Part shown: piece by piece, positions 9,101 to 16,959 of the stretch
Position numbering within the stretch: position 1 is the first letter of the stretch
How the letters are laid out: each line of letters starts with the position of its first letter
Origin: Micromonospora matsumotoense
GTDB taxonomy: Bacteria; Actinomycetota; Actinomycetes; Mycobacteriales; Micromonosporaceae
Reading direction: 5' to 3'
Assembly (NCBI RefSeq): GCF_900091525.1
Contig: NZ_FMCU01000031.1
Location: 22,570-56,822 of the forward strand
Length of the DNA: 34,253 nt
The notes under the pieces: generated by a model
Database searches by the model: none
Seen by the model: the letters and a program-made list of their open reading frames with translations, nothing else
What the model was told of the DNA's origin: nothing
Program-made: the position numbers and the translations under genes

Positions 9101-10537
9101 TGCGTCGTCCGCGCTCGGGACGACGTAGGCCGCCAGCCGTACGTCACCCGGGCGGTCCTCGCGGGCCAGCACGGTGACCTGGCCGACGCTCGGGTGGCGG
9201 GCCAGCACCGACTCGATCTCACCCAGCTCGATGCGGTATCCGCGCACCTTCACCTGGTCGTCGACCCGCCCGAGGAAGTCCAGCCGTCCGTCGGCCCGCC
9301 AGCTCGCCACGTCACCGGTGCGGTACATCCGCTGCCCGGGTGGGCCGTACGGGTCGGCGAGGAACCGCTCGGCGGTCAGGTCGGGGCGGTTGACGTAGCA
9401 GCGGGCCAGGCCCGGACCGGCGAGGTAGAGCTCGCCGGGCACCCCGGGCCCGACCGGCCGCAACGCGTCGTCGAGCAGGTAGGCGTCGGTGCCCGGGTCG
9501 GGGCGTCCGATCGGCACCGAGGAGCTGTCGATCCGCTCCGGGTCACACTCGCCCAGCGTGGAGTTGACGGTGGCCTCCGTCGGGCCGTACGCGTTGAACA
9601 TGCGGCGACCCCGCGCCCAGCGGGCGACCAGTTCCGGCGACACCCGTTCGGTGCCGGCCAACAGGATGCCCGGTGGCAGGTCACACTCCGGGGGCAGCGC
9701 GGCCAGCAGCGCCGGCGGCAGAATCATGAAGTTGACCTGGTGCCGGGTCGCGTACTCGGTGAGTGCCGGCCCGGCGACGCGGCGGTCGGCGGGGACGATG
9801 ACCAGCCGCCCACCGGAGAGCAGGGCCAGGCAGAGATCCCAGAACGCCACGTCGAAGCTCGGTGAGGCGAAGTGCAGGACCCGGACGTCGGGGGTGAGCC
9901 CGAACCGCTCGAACTGGGTGGAGAGCAGCTTGGCCACGCCGGTGTGGGTGAGCAGCACGCCTTTGGGTCGGCCGGTCGAGCCCGAGGTGTAGATGACGTA
10001 GGCGGCGTGCTCGACCCGCAGGCCGGGCCGTTCGGGGTCGTCGGTCGGCGCGTCCGCCAGCTCGGCCACCACCTCGGGGGCGTCGAGCAGCAGCCGGGGC
10101 ACACCGTCGGCCCGGGGCAGCCGGTCCGCCGACTCGGAGGTGGTGACCAGGCAGACCGGTCGCGCGTCGCCGACCAGGTAGGCGAGCCGCTCGGCCGGGT
10201 CGGCCGGGTCCAGCGGAAGGTAGGCGCCGCCGGCCTTCAGCACGGCCAGCTCCGCCACGATCATGTCGACCGAGCGCGGCACGGCGAGCCCGGCCACCCG
10301 GTCCGGGCCCAGCCCCCGGGCGACGAGCGCATGCGCCAGCCGGTTGGCCCTGGCGTCCAACTCGGCGTAACTGACCTCGGTGTCTTCGAAGACCACCGCC
10401 ACCGCGTCGGGGCGACGTCGCGCCATCTCCGCGAAGGCGTCCGGGAGTGTGGTCGGGGCGACGGTCAACGGGCCGCCACTGGAGTACGCCTCCCGGTCTG
10501 CCACGGTGCCGCCGGTGCTGCCACCGATGATCTGCAT
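6131..10537 (-). CDS. Starter NRPS module: A (with inserted methyltransferase)-T-E
   Basis: A 1,468-residue initiation module. It has no N-terminal condensation domain. Adenylation domain about 25-470, with YTSGSTGRPKG near 180 and NAYGPTEATVN. A SAM methyltransferase (VLEIGVGSG near 547, about 475-730) sits between the A8 and A9 motifs, the usual place for N-methyltransferase insertions. The rest of A follows (LPSYMVP near 859, SGKLDRAALP), then the carrier domain with LGGDSI near 928. The last domain is an epimerase: HHSVVDGVSWR near 1108, ALEGHGRE, GWFTTVFPV, GIGYGMLRY and SFNYLGRF are all present. It should load one amino acid, N-methylate it and convert it to the D form. Visible pocket residues are SFDVAFW, LPPALL, LLAGTE and FNAYGPTEATVN; I do not assign a substrate. 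ATG at 10537 has AGGAG seven bases upstream and an iron box in its leader. Confidence 0.95.
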   Translation of the reverse strand: MQIIGGSTGGTVADREAYSSGGPLTVAPTTLPDAFAEMARRRPDAVAVVFEDTEVSYAELDARANRLAHALVARGLGPDRVAGLAVPRSVDMIVAELAVLKAGGAYLPLDPADPAERLAYLVGDARPVCLVTTSESADRLPRADGVPRLLLDAPEVVAELADAPTDDPERPGLRVEHAAYVIYTSGSTGRPKGVLLTHTGVAKLLSTQFERFGLTPDVRVLHFASPSFDVAFWDLCLALLSGGRLVIVPADRRVAGPALTEYATRHQVNFMILPPALLAALPPECDLPPGILLAGTERVSPELVARWARGRRMFNAYGPTEATVNSTLGECDPERIDSSSVPIGRPDPGTDAYLLDDALRPVGPGVPGELYLAGPGLARCYVNRPDLTAERFLADPYGPPGQRMYRTGDVASWRADGRLDFLGRVDDQVKVRGYRIELGEIESVLARHPSVGQVTVLAREDRPGDVRLAAYVVPSADDAPQERADSQVAEWKELHELLYQAGRVERFDENFTGWNSSFDGSPIPLAQMRQWRDATVDRIRSLRPRRVLEIGVGSGLLLSRLAPQCESYWGLDLSEQAIDTLRAAVATIPGLDERVTLRAQAAHDLAGVPAGWFDTVVINSVVQYFPSADYLTRVLRAAAERLAPGGVIFVGDVRNLRLHRMLHEAIQTSRGVAATERDAAVEAAVRTERELLLDPDYFAALPTGTIQGVEVWVKRGDYDNELSRYRYDVVLTTASGPAPPPETTYAWTGRLDGVRDQLAHGPQRLRVTGVPNARLGGGPAPSVEDLHALADASGYRAAVTWDGSSTGGDLDVVFQRGAEPRHVYRPGAAVAHANTPAAVADPAALVKALRLHAESWLPSYMVPTGFVLLDRLPVLTSGKLDRAALPAPDYAAQATGTAPRTPREKVLCELYADVLGVPGVGIEDDFFSLGGDSIVSIQFVLRARAAGLVCTSRQVFELRTVAALAEVVTDLDTGTRDRPDDGVGDVPFTPILRWLDETGGPIDAFSQSIVLATPAGATEADLAAVLTALTDRHDLLRARLVRATPATPGRLHVVPRGTGRPWLRRAAPGAVIEAEEQAAAGRLDPERGVMAQAVWFDRGPAAPGRLLLVIHHSVVDGVSWRILPADLATAWEQRTAGRTPVLERTGTSFRRWATDLTEAARRPERTAELALWQGILTGADPALTPRPLRPVDDLATVARHTVRLPAATTEPVITTVAAAFHAGINDVLLTALALAMIDWRTRRGKGTERSVLIALEGHGREEQVVTNADLTPALGWFTTVFPVRLDPGDIDVADALAGGPSAGTALKRLKEQLRAIPDHGIGYGMLRYLNPDTGPELAARPAPQVSFNYLGRFTASSGDGGNWTPVAGHGILAGGFDLGMPVAPYTLEINAYVQDTTAGPELGVTWAYPRDLLDDAAVADLAATWFAALEALVVHARGPAAGGLTPSDLTLTLSQDEIDEFEAEWELS

Positions 10538-10573
10538 ACAGTCGCTCCTGAGGGCCGGGGCGGTCGGAGTCAG

Positions 10574-10592
10574 TAAGGTAAGCCTGCCCTAA
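10574..10592 (-). promoter_or_regulatory. Iron box (DmdR/IdeR-type operator), weaker copy
   Basis: TAAGGTAAGCCTGCCCTAA matches 14 of 19 positions of the actinobacterial iron-box consensus TTAGGTTAGGCTAACCTAA. It lies 37 bp upstream of the starter NRPS start. Iron-replete repression of the NRPS genes is the expected effect. Confidence 0.75.
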
Positions 10593-10676
10593 ATGCGCGG
10601 ATTCGAGGCGCGGCGGACCCGGGGCCCGGCCCATCGGCGCGAGCCCCGCAGGCCCGTACGAATCAGCGCCCGGGCG

Positions 10677-11621
10677 TCACGGGTGGCTGGTGAGGTAGCC
10701 GCCCATGGTGCGGAAGTACTCGGTCGCGGTCAGCTCGGTGCCGTCGTCCAGGCGGACCCGCTCGATGGCGAGGCCACGGCTCCTGCCGCGGCGGGCCTCG
10801 GCGCCGGCCACGATGACGACGGCGTCGTTCTCGCGGATGAAGATGCGACCGGGCGTACCGCCGTAGTTGCCCTGCGAGACGGACGCGGCGACGATGCGCA
10901 GCCGCCGCCCCTGGTGGAACGCGTACGCGTTCGGGTAGGGGTCGGACTGCGCCCGGATCAACCGGTCCAGCTCCTCCGCCGACCAGGTCCAGTCGATGCG
11001 GTTGTCCTCATCGGACCGTTTGTGGAAGAAGCTGGCCTTCGAGCGGTCCTGCGGCGTCCAGTCGGTCTTGCCCGAGGCGATCAGCGCGAGACCGTCGACG
11101 GTGATCGGCCCGAACAGCTCCAGCGTCTTGTGGAAGAGATCGGTCGTCGTGTCCCGTGGGCCGACCGGCACCGACCGCTGCAACACGACGTTTCCGGCGT
11201 CCAGCTCCGCGTCCATCATGTGCGCGGTCACCCCGACCTCCTTCTCGCCGTTGATCAGAGCCCAGATCAACGGCGAGAAGCCCGCGTACGCGGGGAGCAA
11301 CGAGTCGTGCACGTTGAGTGTGCCAAGCCGGGGCAGCTCGAAGATCTGCGGTGGGATCCAGGTACGCCAGTTGGTCGCCACGATGACGTCCGGATCGGCC
11401 TTCTCCAGCGGGACCAGCAGATCGTCGTCGGGCCGGTCGCGGACCTCGACCGGAACGCCGTGCGCCGCCGCGAGGTCCGCGACGGAGTCGCTCCAGATCC
11501 GCTCGTACGCGTGGTCACTCGGTGGATGCGTGACCACGAGAGCGACCTCGTGCTCCGAGTCCAGCAACGCTTGCAGGGTCCGATGCCCCCACGTCTGGTA
11601 CCCGAACATGACTACCCGCAC
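10677..11621 (-). CDS. N-formyltransferase, hydroxyornithine-type (Fmt family)
   Basis: A 314-residue formyltransferase of the methionyl-tRNA formyltransferase fold, of the kind used in siderophore loci to formylate N5-hydroxyornithine with N10-formyl-tetrahydrofolate. The start of the protein reads VRVVMFGYQTWGHRTLQ. The family's catalytic Asn-His-Asp set is visible in LNVHDSLLPAYAG and MDAELDAGNVV. A C-terminal Fmt-like domain follows. I chose GTG at 11621 because AGGAGG lies four to five bases upstream. An in-frame ATG at 11642 would leave almost no leader beside the iron box. The gene points toward the NRPS genes and diverges from the N-monooxygenase, which should supply its hydroxylated substrate. 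Formylation of hydroxyornithine is inferred from this pairing; hydroxylysine is a less likely alternative. Confidence 0.9.
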   Translation of the reverse strand: MRVVMFGYQTWGHRTLQALLDSEHEVALVVTHPPSDHAYERIWSDSVADLAAAHGVPVEVRDRPDDDLLVPLEKADPDVIVATNWRTWIPPQIFELPRLGTLNVHDSLLPAYAGFSPLIWALINGEKEVGVTAHMMDAELDAGNVVLQRSVPVGPRDTTTDLFHKTLELFGPITVDGLALIASGKTDWTPQDRSKASFFHKRSDEDNRIDWTWSAEELDRLIRAQSDPYPNAYAFHQGRRLRIVAASVSQGNYGGTPGRIFIRENDAVVIVAGAEARRGRSRGLAIERVRLDDGTELTATEYFRTMGGYLTSHP

Positions 11622-11653
11622 GGTTCCTCCTGGCCCATCCAACTCGGCGAAAG

Positions 11654-11672
11654 TTAGGTTAGTCTAACCTAG
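11654..11672. promoter_or_regulatory. Iron box between divergent siderophore genes
   Basis: TTAGGTTAGTCTAACCTAG matches 17 of 19 consensus positions and is almost a perfect palindrome. It sits 33 bp upstream of the formyltransferase GTG and 77 bp upstream of the monooxygenase ATG, so one bound DmdR/IdeR-type repressor could close both promoters when iron is sufficient. Confidence 0.9.
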
Positions 11673-11748
11673 CTTTCTGCCGTCCCTGGGGGGCGGCTCT
11701 TTCATGCGCAGGATGTCGACACGCTCGACCTGACGATGAGGACCGCCG

Positions 11749-13098
11749 ATGTCACAGGCCGCTCCGTACGGCGCAACACCGGTCTACGACCTGCTCGGAA
11801 TCGGCTTCGGTCCGTCCAATCTGGCCTTGGCGGTCGCCGTGCACGAGCACAACGGCGGCCCCGGCGCGGCCGACCCGCTCACCGCGGTGTTCCTGGAGCG
11901 CCAGGCCCGGTTCGGTTGGCACCGTGGCATGCTGCTGGCGGACGCGACCATGCAGGTGTCCTTCCTCAAGGACCTGGTCACGTTGCGTAACCCCACCAGC
12001 GAGTTCAGCTTCCTGTGCTACCTGCAGGACCACGGACGGCTGATCGACTTCGTCAACCACAAGAGCTTCTTCCCGCTGCGCGTCGAGTTCCACGACTACC
12101 TTGAGTGGGCCGCGGCCAAGGTCGGCGACCTGGTGCGCTACGGCCAGGAGGTCACCAGGGTCGTCCCGGTGCTCCGCGACGGCGTCGTCGAGGCTTTCGA
12201 CGTGCTGGTACGCCACAGTGACGGCGTCAGCTCGTACCGCGCTCGCAATCTCGTCATCGCGACCGGGCTGCTTGCGCAGACCCCGGCCGGCGTGGAGGTC
12301 TCCGACCAGATCTGGCACAGCCGTGACCTGCTGACCAACGTCGACCGGCTCGACGGCACCGACCCGTCTCGGTTCGTCGTGGTGGGCGCCGGCCAGAGCG
12401 CCGCCGAGGTCACCGCGTTCCTGCACGAGCGGTTCCCGACCGCCGAGGTGTGCGGCGTGTTCTCCCGGTACGGCTACAGCCCGGCCGACGACAGCGCGTT
12501 CGCCAACCGCATCTTCGACCCGGCCGCCGTGGACGACTACTTCACCGCGCCGTCCGAGGTCAAGACGATGCTGATGAACTACCACCGCAACACGAACTAC
12601 GCGGTCGTTGACGCCGACCTCATCGAGGAACTCTATCGGCGCTCCTACCAGGAGAAGGTGACCGGCGTCCAGCGGCTGCGCCTGCTCAACATGTCCCGGC
12701 TGACCGGAGCCCGCGAGCGCGACGGCAGGGTGGCGGTCACCGTCGAGACGCTGACCACCGGCGAGGTGACGGTCCTCGACGCCGACGTCCTGATCTGTGC
12801 CACCGGTTACCAGCCGGTCGATCCGTTCCCGCTGCTCGACGACGCGGCCCGGTACTACCACCGGGACGAGTTCGGCCGGGCCGTGGTGCAGCGCGACTAC
12901 CGCATCCGGGCGGACGCCTCCGTGCTGGCCAACGTCTACCTGCAGGGGGGCACCGAACACTCGCACGGCATCAGCGCCTCGCTGCTGTCCAACGCGGCCG
13001 TACGCGCCGGCGAGATTCTCGGCTCCATCGTCGGCCGTCGCACCGATGACCGCCCGATGGCCACCCGCGTCGCGGTGACCGCAGGCGTGCCGGACTGA
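11749..13098 (+). CDS. L-ornithine/L-lysine N-monooxygenase (siderophore hydroxamate)
   Basis: A 449-residue flavin-dependent N-hydroxylase of the SidA/PvdA/IucD family, which hydroxylates the side-chain amine of ornithine or lysine using FAD, NADPH and oxygen. The FAD loop is GIGFGPSNLALA near residues 17-28. The family signature MQVSFLKDLVTLRNPTSEF is near 67-85. The NADPH loop GAGQSAAEV lies mid-protein, and the ATGYQP motif precedes the C-terminus. Length is normal for the family. ATG at 11749 follows an AGGA about six bases upstream. The iron box at 11654 and the divergent formyltransferase indicate that N5-formyl-N5-hydroxyornithine is the likely end product, with ornithine the likelier substrate. 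Confidence 0.95.
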   Translation: MSQAAPYGATPVYDLLGIGFGPSNLALAVAVHEHNGGPGAADPLTAVFLERQARFGWHRGMLLADATMQVSFLKDLVTLRNPTSEFSFLCYLQDHGRLIDFVNHKSFFPLRVEFHDYLEWAAAKVGDLVRYGQEVTRVVPVLRDGVVEAFDVLVRHSDGVSSYRARNLVIATGLLAQTPAGVEVSDQIWHSRDLLTNVDRLDGTDPSRFVVVGAGQSAAEVTAFLHERFPTAEVCGVFSRYGYSPADDSAFANRIFDPAAVDDYFTAPSEVKTMLMNYHRNTNYAVVDADLIEELYRRSYQEKVTGVQRLRLLNMSRLTGARERDGRVAVTVETLTTGEVTVLDADVLICATGYQPVDPFPLLDDAARYYHRDEFGRAVVQRDYRIRADASVLANVYLQGGTEHSHGISASLLSNAAVRAGEILGSIVGRRTDDRPMATRVAVTAGVPD

Positions 13099-13122
13099 CG
13101 CGGAGTCGATGAGGTTGAGTAT

Positions 13123-13139
13123 CCGGCCGCCGTGGCCGG
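13123..13139. terminator. Possible convergent-gene terminator hairpin
   Basis: CCGGCC and GGCCGG pair across a five-base loop in the 77-bp gap between two convergent genes, the N-monooxygenase and the ECF S component. There is no T tract. The hairpin is short, so this is a weak call. Confidence 0.3.
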
Positions 13140-13175
13140 TGCCCGTCAGGCGGGTGTGGCGCTCCCGTGCATGGT

Positions 13176-14090
13176 TCATCCCTCCCCGGGAGGTGCACCG
13201 CCCGACCAGCCGGCACGCACGTCGGGGCCGGGCTGCGGTGCCGCCACCGGCGTGCCGGACTGCGGCGCGGCCTTCGGGCGGGCCGGCTCCGGCCCGGGTG
13301 GGGCGAAGGTGACCGGGGCGTCGAAGGCGGCCCGTCGGGCGGCGCGGCGCAGGGCGGCGAGCACTGCCGGGCCGGCCAGCACGACCGCCACTGCGGTGGT
13401 GATCGCCCGCCCGGTGTCCCAGCCGAAGGTGGAGGTGACGGCGGTGAACACGGCGAAGCGGTGCAGGTTGTCCAGCACCGGCGCACCGGCGACGTAGGAG
13501 AGTTGAGTGTCCGCGCCAAGGCTGAACGGCCAGAACCACAGGTTCATCAGCAGGCCGTAGCCGTAGGCGGCGAACGCCCCGTATCCGGCCAGGACGGCCA
13601 CCTCGGTCCGGCCGCGTAGCCGTGCGGGGAGCAGACCGGCGCCGAGCCCGATCCAGGAGGCGCACAGCATCTGGAACGGCAACCACGGGCCCACCCCGGC
13701 GGTGAGCAGCGCGGAGGCGAACAGCGACGTCGAGCCGAGGAGGAACCCGAAGCCCGGCCCGAAGACCCGACCGGCGAGGACGAGCAGGAAGAACACGGTT
13801 TCGATGCCTGCGGTGCCAGCACCGAGGGGGCGCAGCGCGGCGTTGACGGCGGCGAGCACGCCGAGCATCGCCAGGGCCTTGCTGTCGATGCCGCCGGAGC
13901 TGAGTTCGGCCAGGATGAGCGCTACGAGTACCGGCAGCATGACGAGGAAGACCAGTGGGGCCTCGCCGGTGCGGGCGGTGCTCTCGGGATGGGCGGGAAT
14001 GAAGAATGGCCAGGTGAAGGTGGCCAACGCGGCGGCGGAGGCGAGGGCCAGCACCACGGCGGTGCGCGGCGCGATCCGCAGCACGCTCAT
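13176..14090 (-). CDS. ECF transporter S component (predicted corrinoid-binding)
   Basis: A 304-residue integral membrane protein with about six hydrophobic segments, starting MSVLRIAPRTAVVLALASA, and a Pro/Ala-rich tail. Gly/aromatic-rich segments such as GPGFGFLLGSTSLFASALL and YGYGLLMNLWFWPFSLG resemble S components of energy-coupling-factor importers, which bind the vitamin directly. Its ATG overlaps the stop of the ATPase gene (ATGA). It is the last gene of the operon headed by the cobalamin riboswitch near 19480, after two genes for transcobalamin-like domains. Corrinoid specificity is inferred from that context. Cobalt is a less likely alternative. Confidence 0.85.
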   Translation of the reverse strand: MSVLRIAPRTAVVLALASAAALATFTWPFFIPAHPESTARTGEAPLVFLVMLPVLVALILAELSSGGIDSKALAMLGVLAAVNAALRPLGAGTAGIETVFFLLVLAGRVFGPGFGFLLGSTSLFASALLTAGVGPWLPFQMLCASWIGLGAGLLPARLRGRTEVAVLAGYGAFAAYGYGLLMNLWFWPFSLGADTQLSYVAGAPVLDNLHRFAVFTAVTSTFGWDTGRAITTAVAVVLAGPAVLAALRRAARRAAFDAPVTFAPPGPEPARPKAAPQSGTPVAAPQPGPDVRAGWSGGAPPGEG

Positions 14091-15724
14091 GCCGGTTCCC
14101 TGGTCGGCCCCAGCGCGGCGGTGACCTGCTCGACAGTGAGCCACGGTGCCGGGGCGAGGACCTTGGCCACCTGCGGGGCGAACGCCGGTGAGGCGAGCAT
14201 GACCTCGGCCGTGGTGCCGTCGGCCACGATGTCCCCGTCGGCCATCACGATCACCCGGTCGGCGAGGTTCGCGACGAGTTCGACGTCGTGTGTCGCGACC
14301 ACCACCGCGTGGCCGGCGGCAGCCAGCCCTCGTACCAGGGCGACGAACTGCCGCTTGGCGAGGTAGTCCAGGCCACGGGTCGGTTCGTCGAGCAGGACCA
14401 CCGGTGGGGCGGCGGTGAGTTGGACGGCGAGGACGAGCGCCAGCCGTTGCCCCTCGGAGAGGTCCCGGGGGTGCCGGTCGCCGGGCAGACCGGGGGCGAG
14501 CCGGTCGAGCAGGGTGCGGCAGGTGCCGGCCGACGCGGCGGTCTCCCGGTCGGCCTGGCGGCACTCGGCGTCCACCGTCTCCAGATAGAGCAGATCTCCC
14601 GGGGTCTGCGGGACGAGTCCGACGTGCCGGCGGGCCTGACCCGCCGACAGGTTCTTCGGATCGACGGTATCCCGCCCGCCCCCACCGGGGACGGTGACGG
14701 TGCCGGTGTGGCGGGGTCCGCTGCCCTGCACCGCCCAGAGCAGGCTCGACTTGCCGGAGCCGTTGCGGCCCATCAACGCGACGACCCGGCCGGCATGCAG
14801 GTCGAGGTCGATGCCGGCCACGGCTACGGTGCCCGGATACCGCACGACGATCTTCCGGGCGGTCAGCGCCGGGGTGGTCGCCGGGGCGGACGTCGGGTCG
14901 GGAGGCGTCGTGTCGGCGAGCTGCTGACGCAGGACGGCGGCCCGTCGGCGGGCGTCGCGGACCGACAGCGGCAGCGGTGCCCAGCCGGCCAGGCGGCCCA
15001 GCTCGACCAGCGGCGGCGCGAGATCGACATCGGCCAGCACCGCCGCCGGCTCCCCGTCGACCACCCGGCCGTCGCCGGGTAGGTAGAGCAGCCGGTCGGC
15101 GTACTGCACGACCCGTTCCAGGCGGTGTTCGGCCAGTACCACGGTCACGCCCAGGTCGTGGACCAGCCGGGTGACGGTGGCGAGGACGTCCTCGGCCGCG
15201 GTGGGGTCCAGGGCGGAGGTGGGTTCGTCGAGCACCAGCACCCGGGGGTGGGTGGTGAGGACCGCGCCGATGGCGACCCGCTGCTGCTGCCCGCCGGACA
15301 GGGTCCGCAGCGGCCGGTGTCGCAGCTCGGCTATGCCGAGCAGGTCGAGGGTCTCCTCCACCCGCTTGCGCATCACCGCCGCTGGCAGGGCCAACTGCTC
15401 CATGCCGTACGCCAGCTCTTCTTCGACGGTGTCGGTGACGAATCCGGACAGCGGGTCCTGGCCGACGACGCCGACGATGTCGGCGAGGTCGCGGGGCGGA
15501 TGATGACGGGTGTCCCGGCCGTCGACAATGACGCTGCCATACAGGGTGCCGCCGGTGAAGTGCGGCACCAGCCCGTTGATCGCCCGCAGCAGCGTCGACT
15601 TGCCGGCCCCGGTGCGACCGGCGACCAGGCACAGTTCGCCCTCATCGACCCGCAGTGTCACCTCGCGCAGCGGCGGTGGACCGTCGTCGGTGTAGCGGAC
15701 GGTCACCCGGTCAAAGGTGATCAC
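14087..15724 (-). CDS. ECF transporter ATPase with two fused ABC domains
   Basis: A 545-residue protein carrying both nucleotide-binding domains of an ECF importer in one chain. Domain 1 (about 1-230) shows Walker A GRTGAGKST, signature LSGGQQQR, Walker B VLVLDEP and switch AEHR. Domain 2 (about 290-520) shows GRNGSGKSS, a variant signature LSEGQRLA, VVLLDEP and ATHD. A Pro/Ala-rich linker joins them. The GTG at 15724 overlaps the TGA of the T component (GTGA), and its own stop overlaps the S component start (ATGA). It should power uptake of the substrate bound by the S component. Confidence 0.95.
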   Translation of the reverse strand: MITFDRVTVRYTDDGPPPLREVTLRVDEGELCLVAGRTGAGKSTLLRAINGLVPHFTGGTLYGSVIVDGRDTRHHPPRDLADIVGVVGQDPLSGFVTDTVEEELAYGMEQLALPAAVMRKRVEETLDLLGIAELRHRPLRTLSGGQQQRVAIGAVLTTHPRVLVLDEPTSALDPTAAEDVLATVTRLVHDLGVTVVLAEHRLERVVQYADRLLYLPGDGRVVDGEPAAVLADVDLAPPLVELGRLAGWAPLPLSVRDARRRAAVLRQQLADTTPPDPTSAPATTPALTARKIVVRYPGTVAVAGIDLDLHAGRVVALMGRNGSGKSSLLWAVQGSGPRHTGTVTVPGGGGRDTVDPKNLSAGQARRHVGLVPQTPGDLLYLETVDAECRQADRETAASAGTCRTLLDRLAPGLPGDRHPRDLSEGQRLALVLAVQLTAAPPVVLLDEPTRGLDYLAKRQFVALVRGLAAAGHAVVVATHDVELVANLADRVIVMADGDIVADGTTAEVMLASPAFAPQVAKVLAPAPWLTVEQVTAALGPTREPA

Positions 15725-16959
15725 GCGCGACCTCCGGGTAGGGGTGTCACCGGGTCGCTGGCGCGGGTGGACGCCATGGCGTCACTGACCGGCACGGCCA
15801 CCGTCGGTGGGCGGGTGGACGGCAACCCGGGCGGCGGTGCCAACCAGGCCGGCCCCGCTGCCACCGCGACGGCGAGCAGCATCAGCGGCGTCACTTCGGG
15901 CCAGGTGAGCGGGCTGACCGGCGGATAGACCAACTCCGGGGCGACGGAGCCGGCGAACAGAGTCAACGCGGCGGCGGCCAGGCCGCAGCCGGCAACCAGC
16001 AACTCGGCGGGCTGCCACCGGTCCGGACGGTAGCGGCTACGGCGGACCCGGCGGCCGGCCAGCAGCATCCCGGTCACGGCGACGGCCAGGCCGGCGAGGA
16101 GCATCGGCAGGCCCAGGTAACCGGACCCGGTGGAGTCGAGCAGCCCGTACGTGCCGGCGCAGACGCCGACCAGCCCGCCGAGCACCAGCGCGCCCGTCGC
16201 GGCGCGCTGACCGGCCGGCACCGCCGCGGTGCGGCCGTAGCCGCGGGAGTCCATCGCGGCCGCCAGCGCCAACGACCGGTCCAGGGCGTCGGCCAGCACC
16301 GGCAGGGCGATCCCCCGGAGGGCACGCATACCCCGGCCGGTCGCGCCGCGCAGCCTGCGCGCCCGACGCACCCGCAGCACGCTCTCCACCAGTTGCGGCG
16401 CGACCGACAGCGCCACCACCACGGCCGTGCCCACCGCGTACAGCGCCCCGGGTACGGCCTTGAGGAGCCGTTTCGGGTTGGCCAACGCGTTGGCGGCACC
16501 GAGGCAGACCAGCATCGTGGCCAGCCGCAGCCCGTCATAGAAGCCACCGAGGACCTGCTCGACAGCGACCGGTCCGAACAACCGGATGCCCGCCGCCCAC
16601 GCGGGCAGTGGGATCTCCGGCAGCGACACCAGCAGATGCTCGCCCTGACCACCGCCGAAGATGATCCGGAACACCACCCGCATCGCGATGATCACCGCGC
16701 CGAGGACGAGGTACATCCGGAACGCCAGCGCCCACGGAGCGTCGCCGCGTCGCCGCACCACCACCAGCGCGGTAACGGCGACGAGCAGCGCCAACAGCAG
16801 CGGGTTGGTGGTGTGGCTGGCCGCCGTGGCCAGTCCGAGCGCCCACCACCACCACGCGCCCGGATGCAACCCCCGTGGCAAACGCGCCGCCGACCAGCGG
16901 CGCGGTCCGCGCCCTGAGTCCGCCCTGACCGAGGCAGCGCCGGTGCGACGGTCAGTCAT
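15721..16959 (-). CDS. ECF transporter T component (transmembrane coupling protein)
   Basis: A 412-residue membrane protein of the CbiQ/EcfT family that links the ATPase to the S component. Hydrophobic segments alternate with the cytoplasmic coupling region, where the family's Arg-rich motifs are visible (VRRARRLRG and AMDSRGYGR). The N-terminal 35 residues are polar and Arg-rich; the C-terminal half has extra membrane segments. I chose ATG at 16959 (MTDRRTGAASV), which overlaps the end of the upstream DUF4430 gene by eight bases. An upstream in-frame ATG at 17001 would lie deeper in that gene. Confidence 0.92.
   Translation of the reverse strand: MTDRRTGAASVRADSGRGPRRWSAARLPRGLHPGAWWWWALGLATAASHTTNPLLLALLVAVTALVVVRRRGDAPWALAFRMYLVLGAVIIAMRVVFRIIFGGGQGEHLLVSLPEIPLPAWAAGIRLFGPVAVEQVLGGFYDGLRLATMLVCLGAANALANPKRLLKAVPGALYAVGTAVVVALSVAPQLVESVLRVRRARRLRGATGRGMRALRGIALPVLADALDRSLALAAAMDSRGYGRTAAVPAGQRAATGALVLGGLVGVCAGTYGLLDSTGSGYLGLPMLLAGLAVAVTGMLLAGRRVRRSRYRPDRWQPAELLVAGCGLAAAALTLFAGSVAPELVYPPVSPLTWPEVTPLMLLAVAVAAGPAWLAPPPGLPSTRPPTVAVPVSDAMASTRASDPVTPLPGGRA

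Noticed and set aside
7982..9865. A 627-codon plus-strand frame
   Set aside because: Antisense to the adenylation and methyltransferase domains of the starter NRPS. Its composition is that of a shadow frame.
11752..13686. A 644-codon minus-strand frame
   Set aside because: It lies opposite the N-monooxygenase, whose FAD and NADPH motifs are clear on the plus strand, and then runs out of frame across the ECF S gene.
14094..15632. An N-terminal extension of the S component giving an 818-residue protein
   Set aside because: The extension is the out-of-frame reading of the ATPase gene. The true start is ATG 14090, overlapping the ATPase stop.
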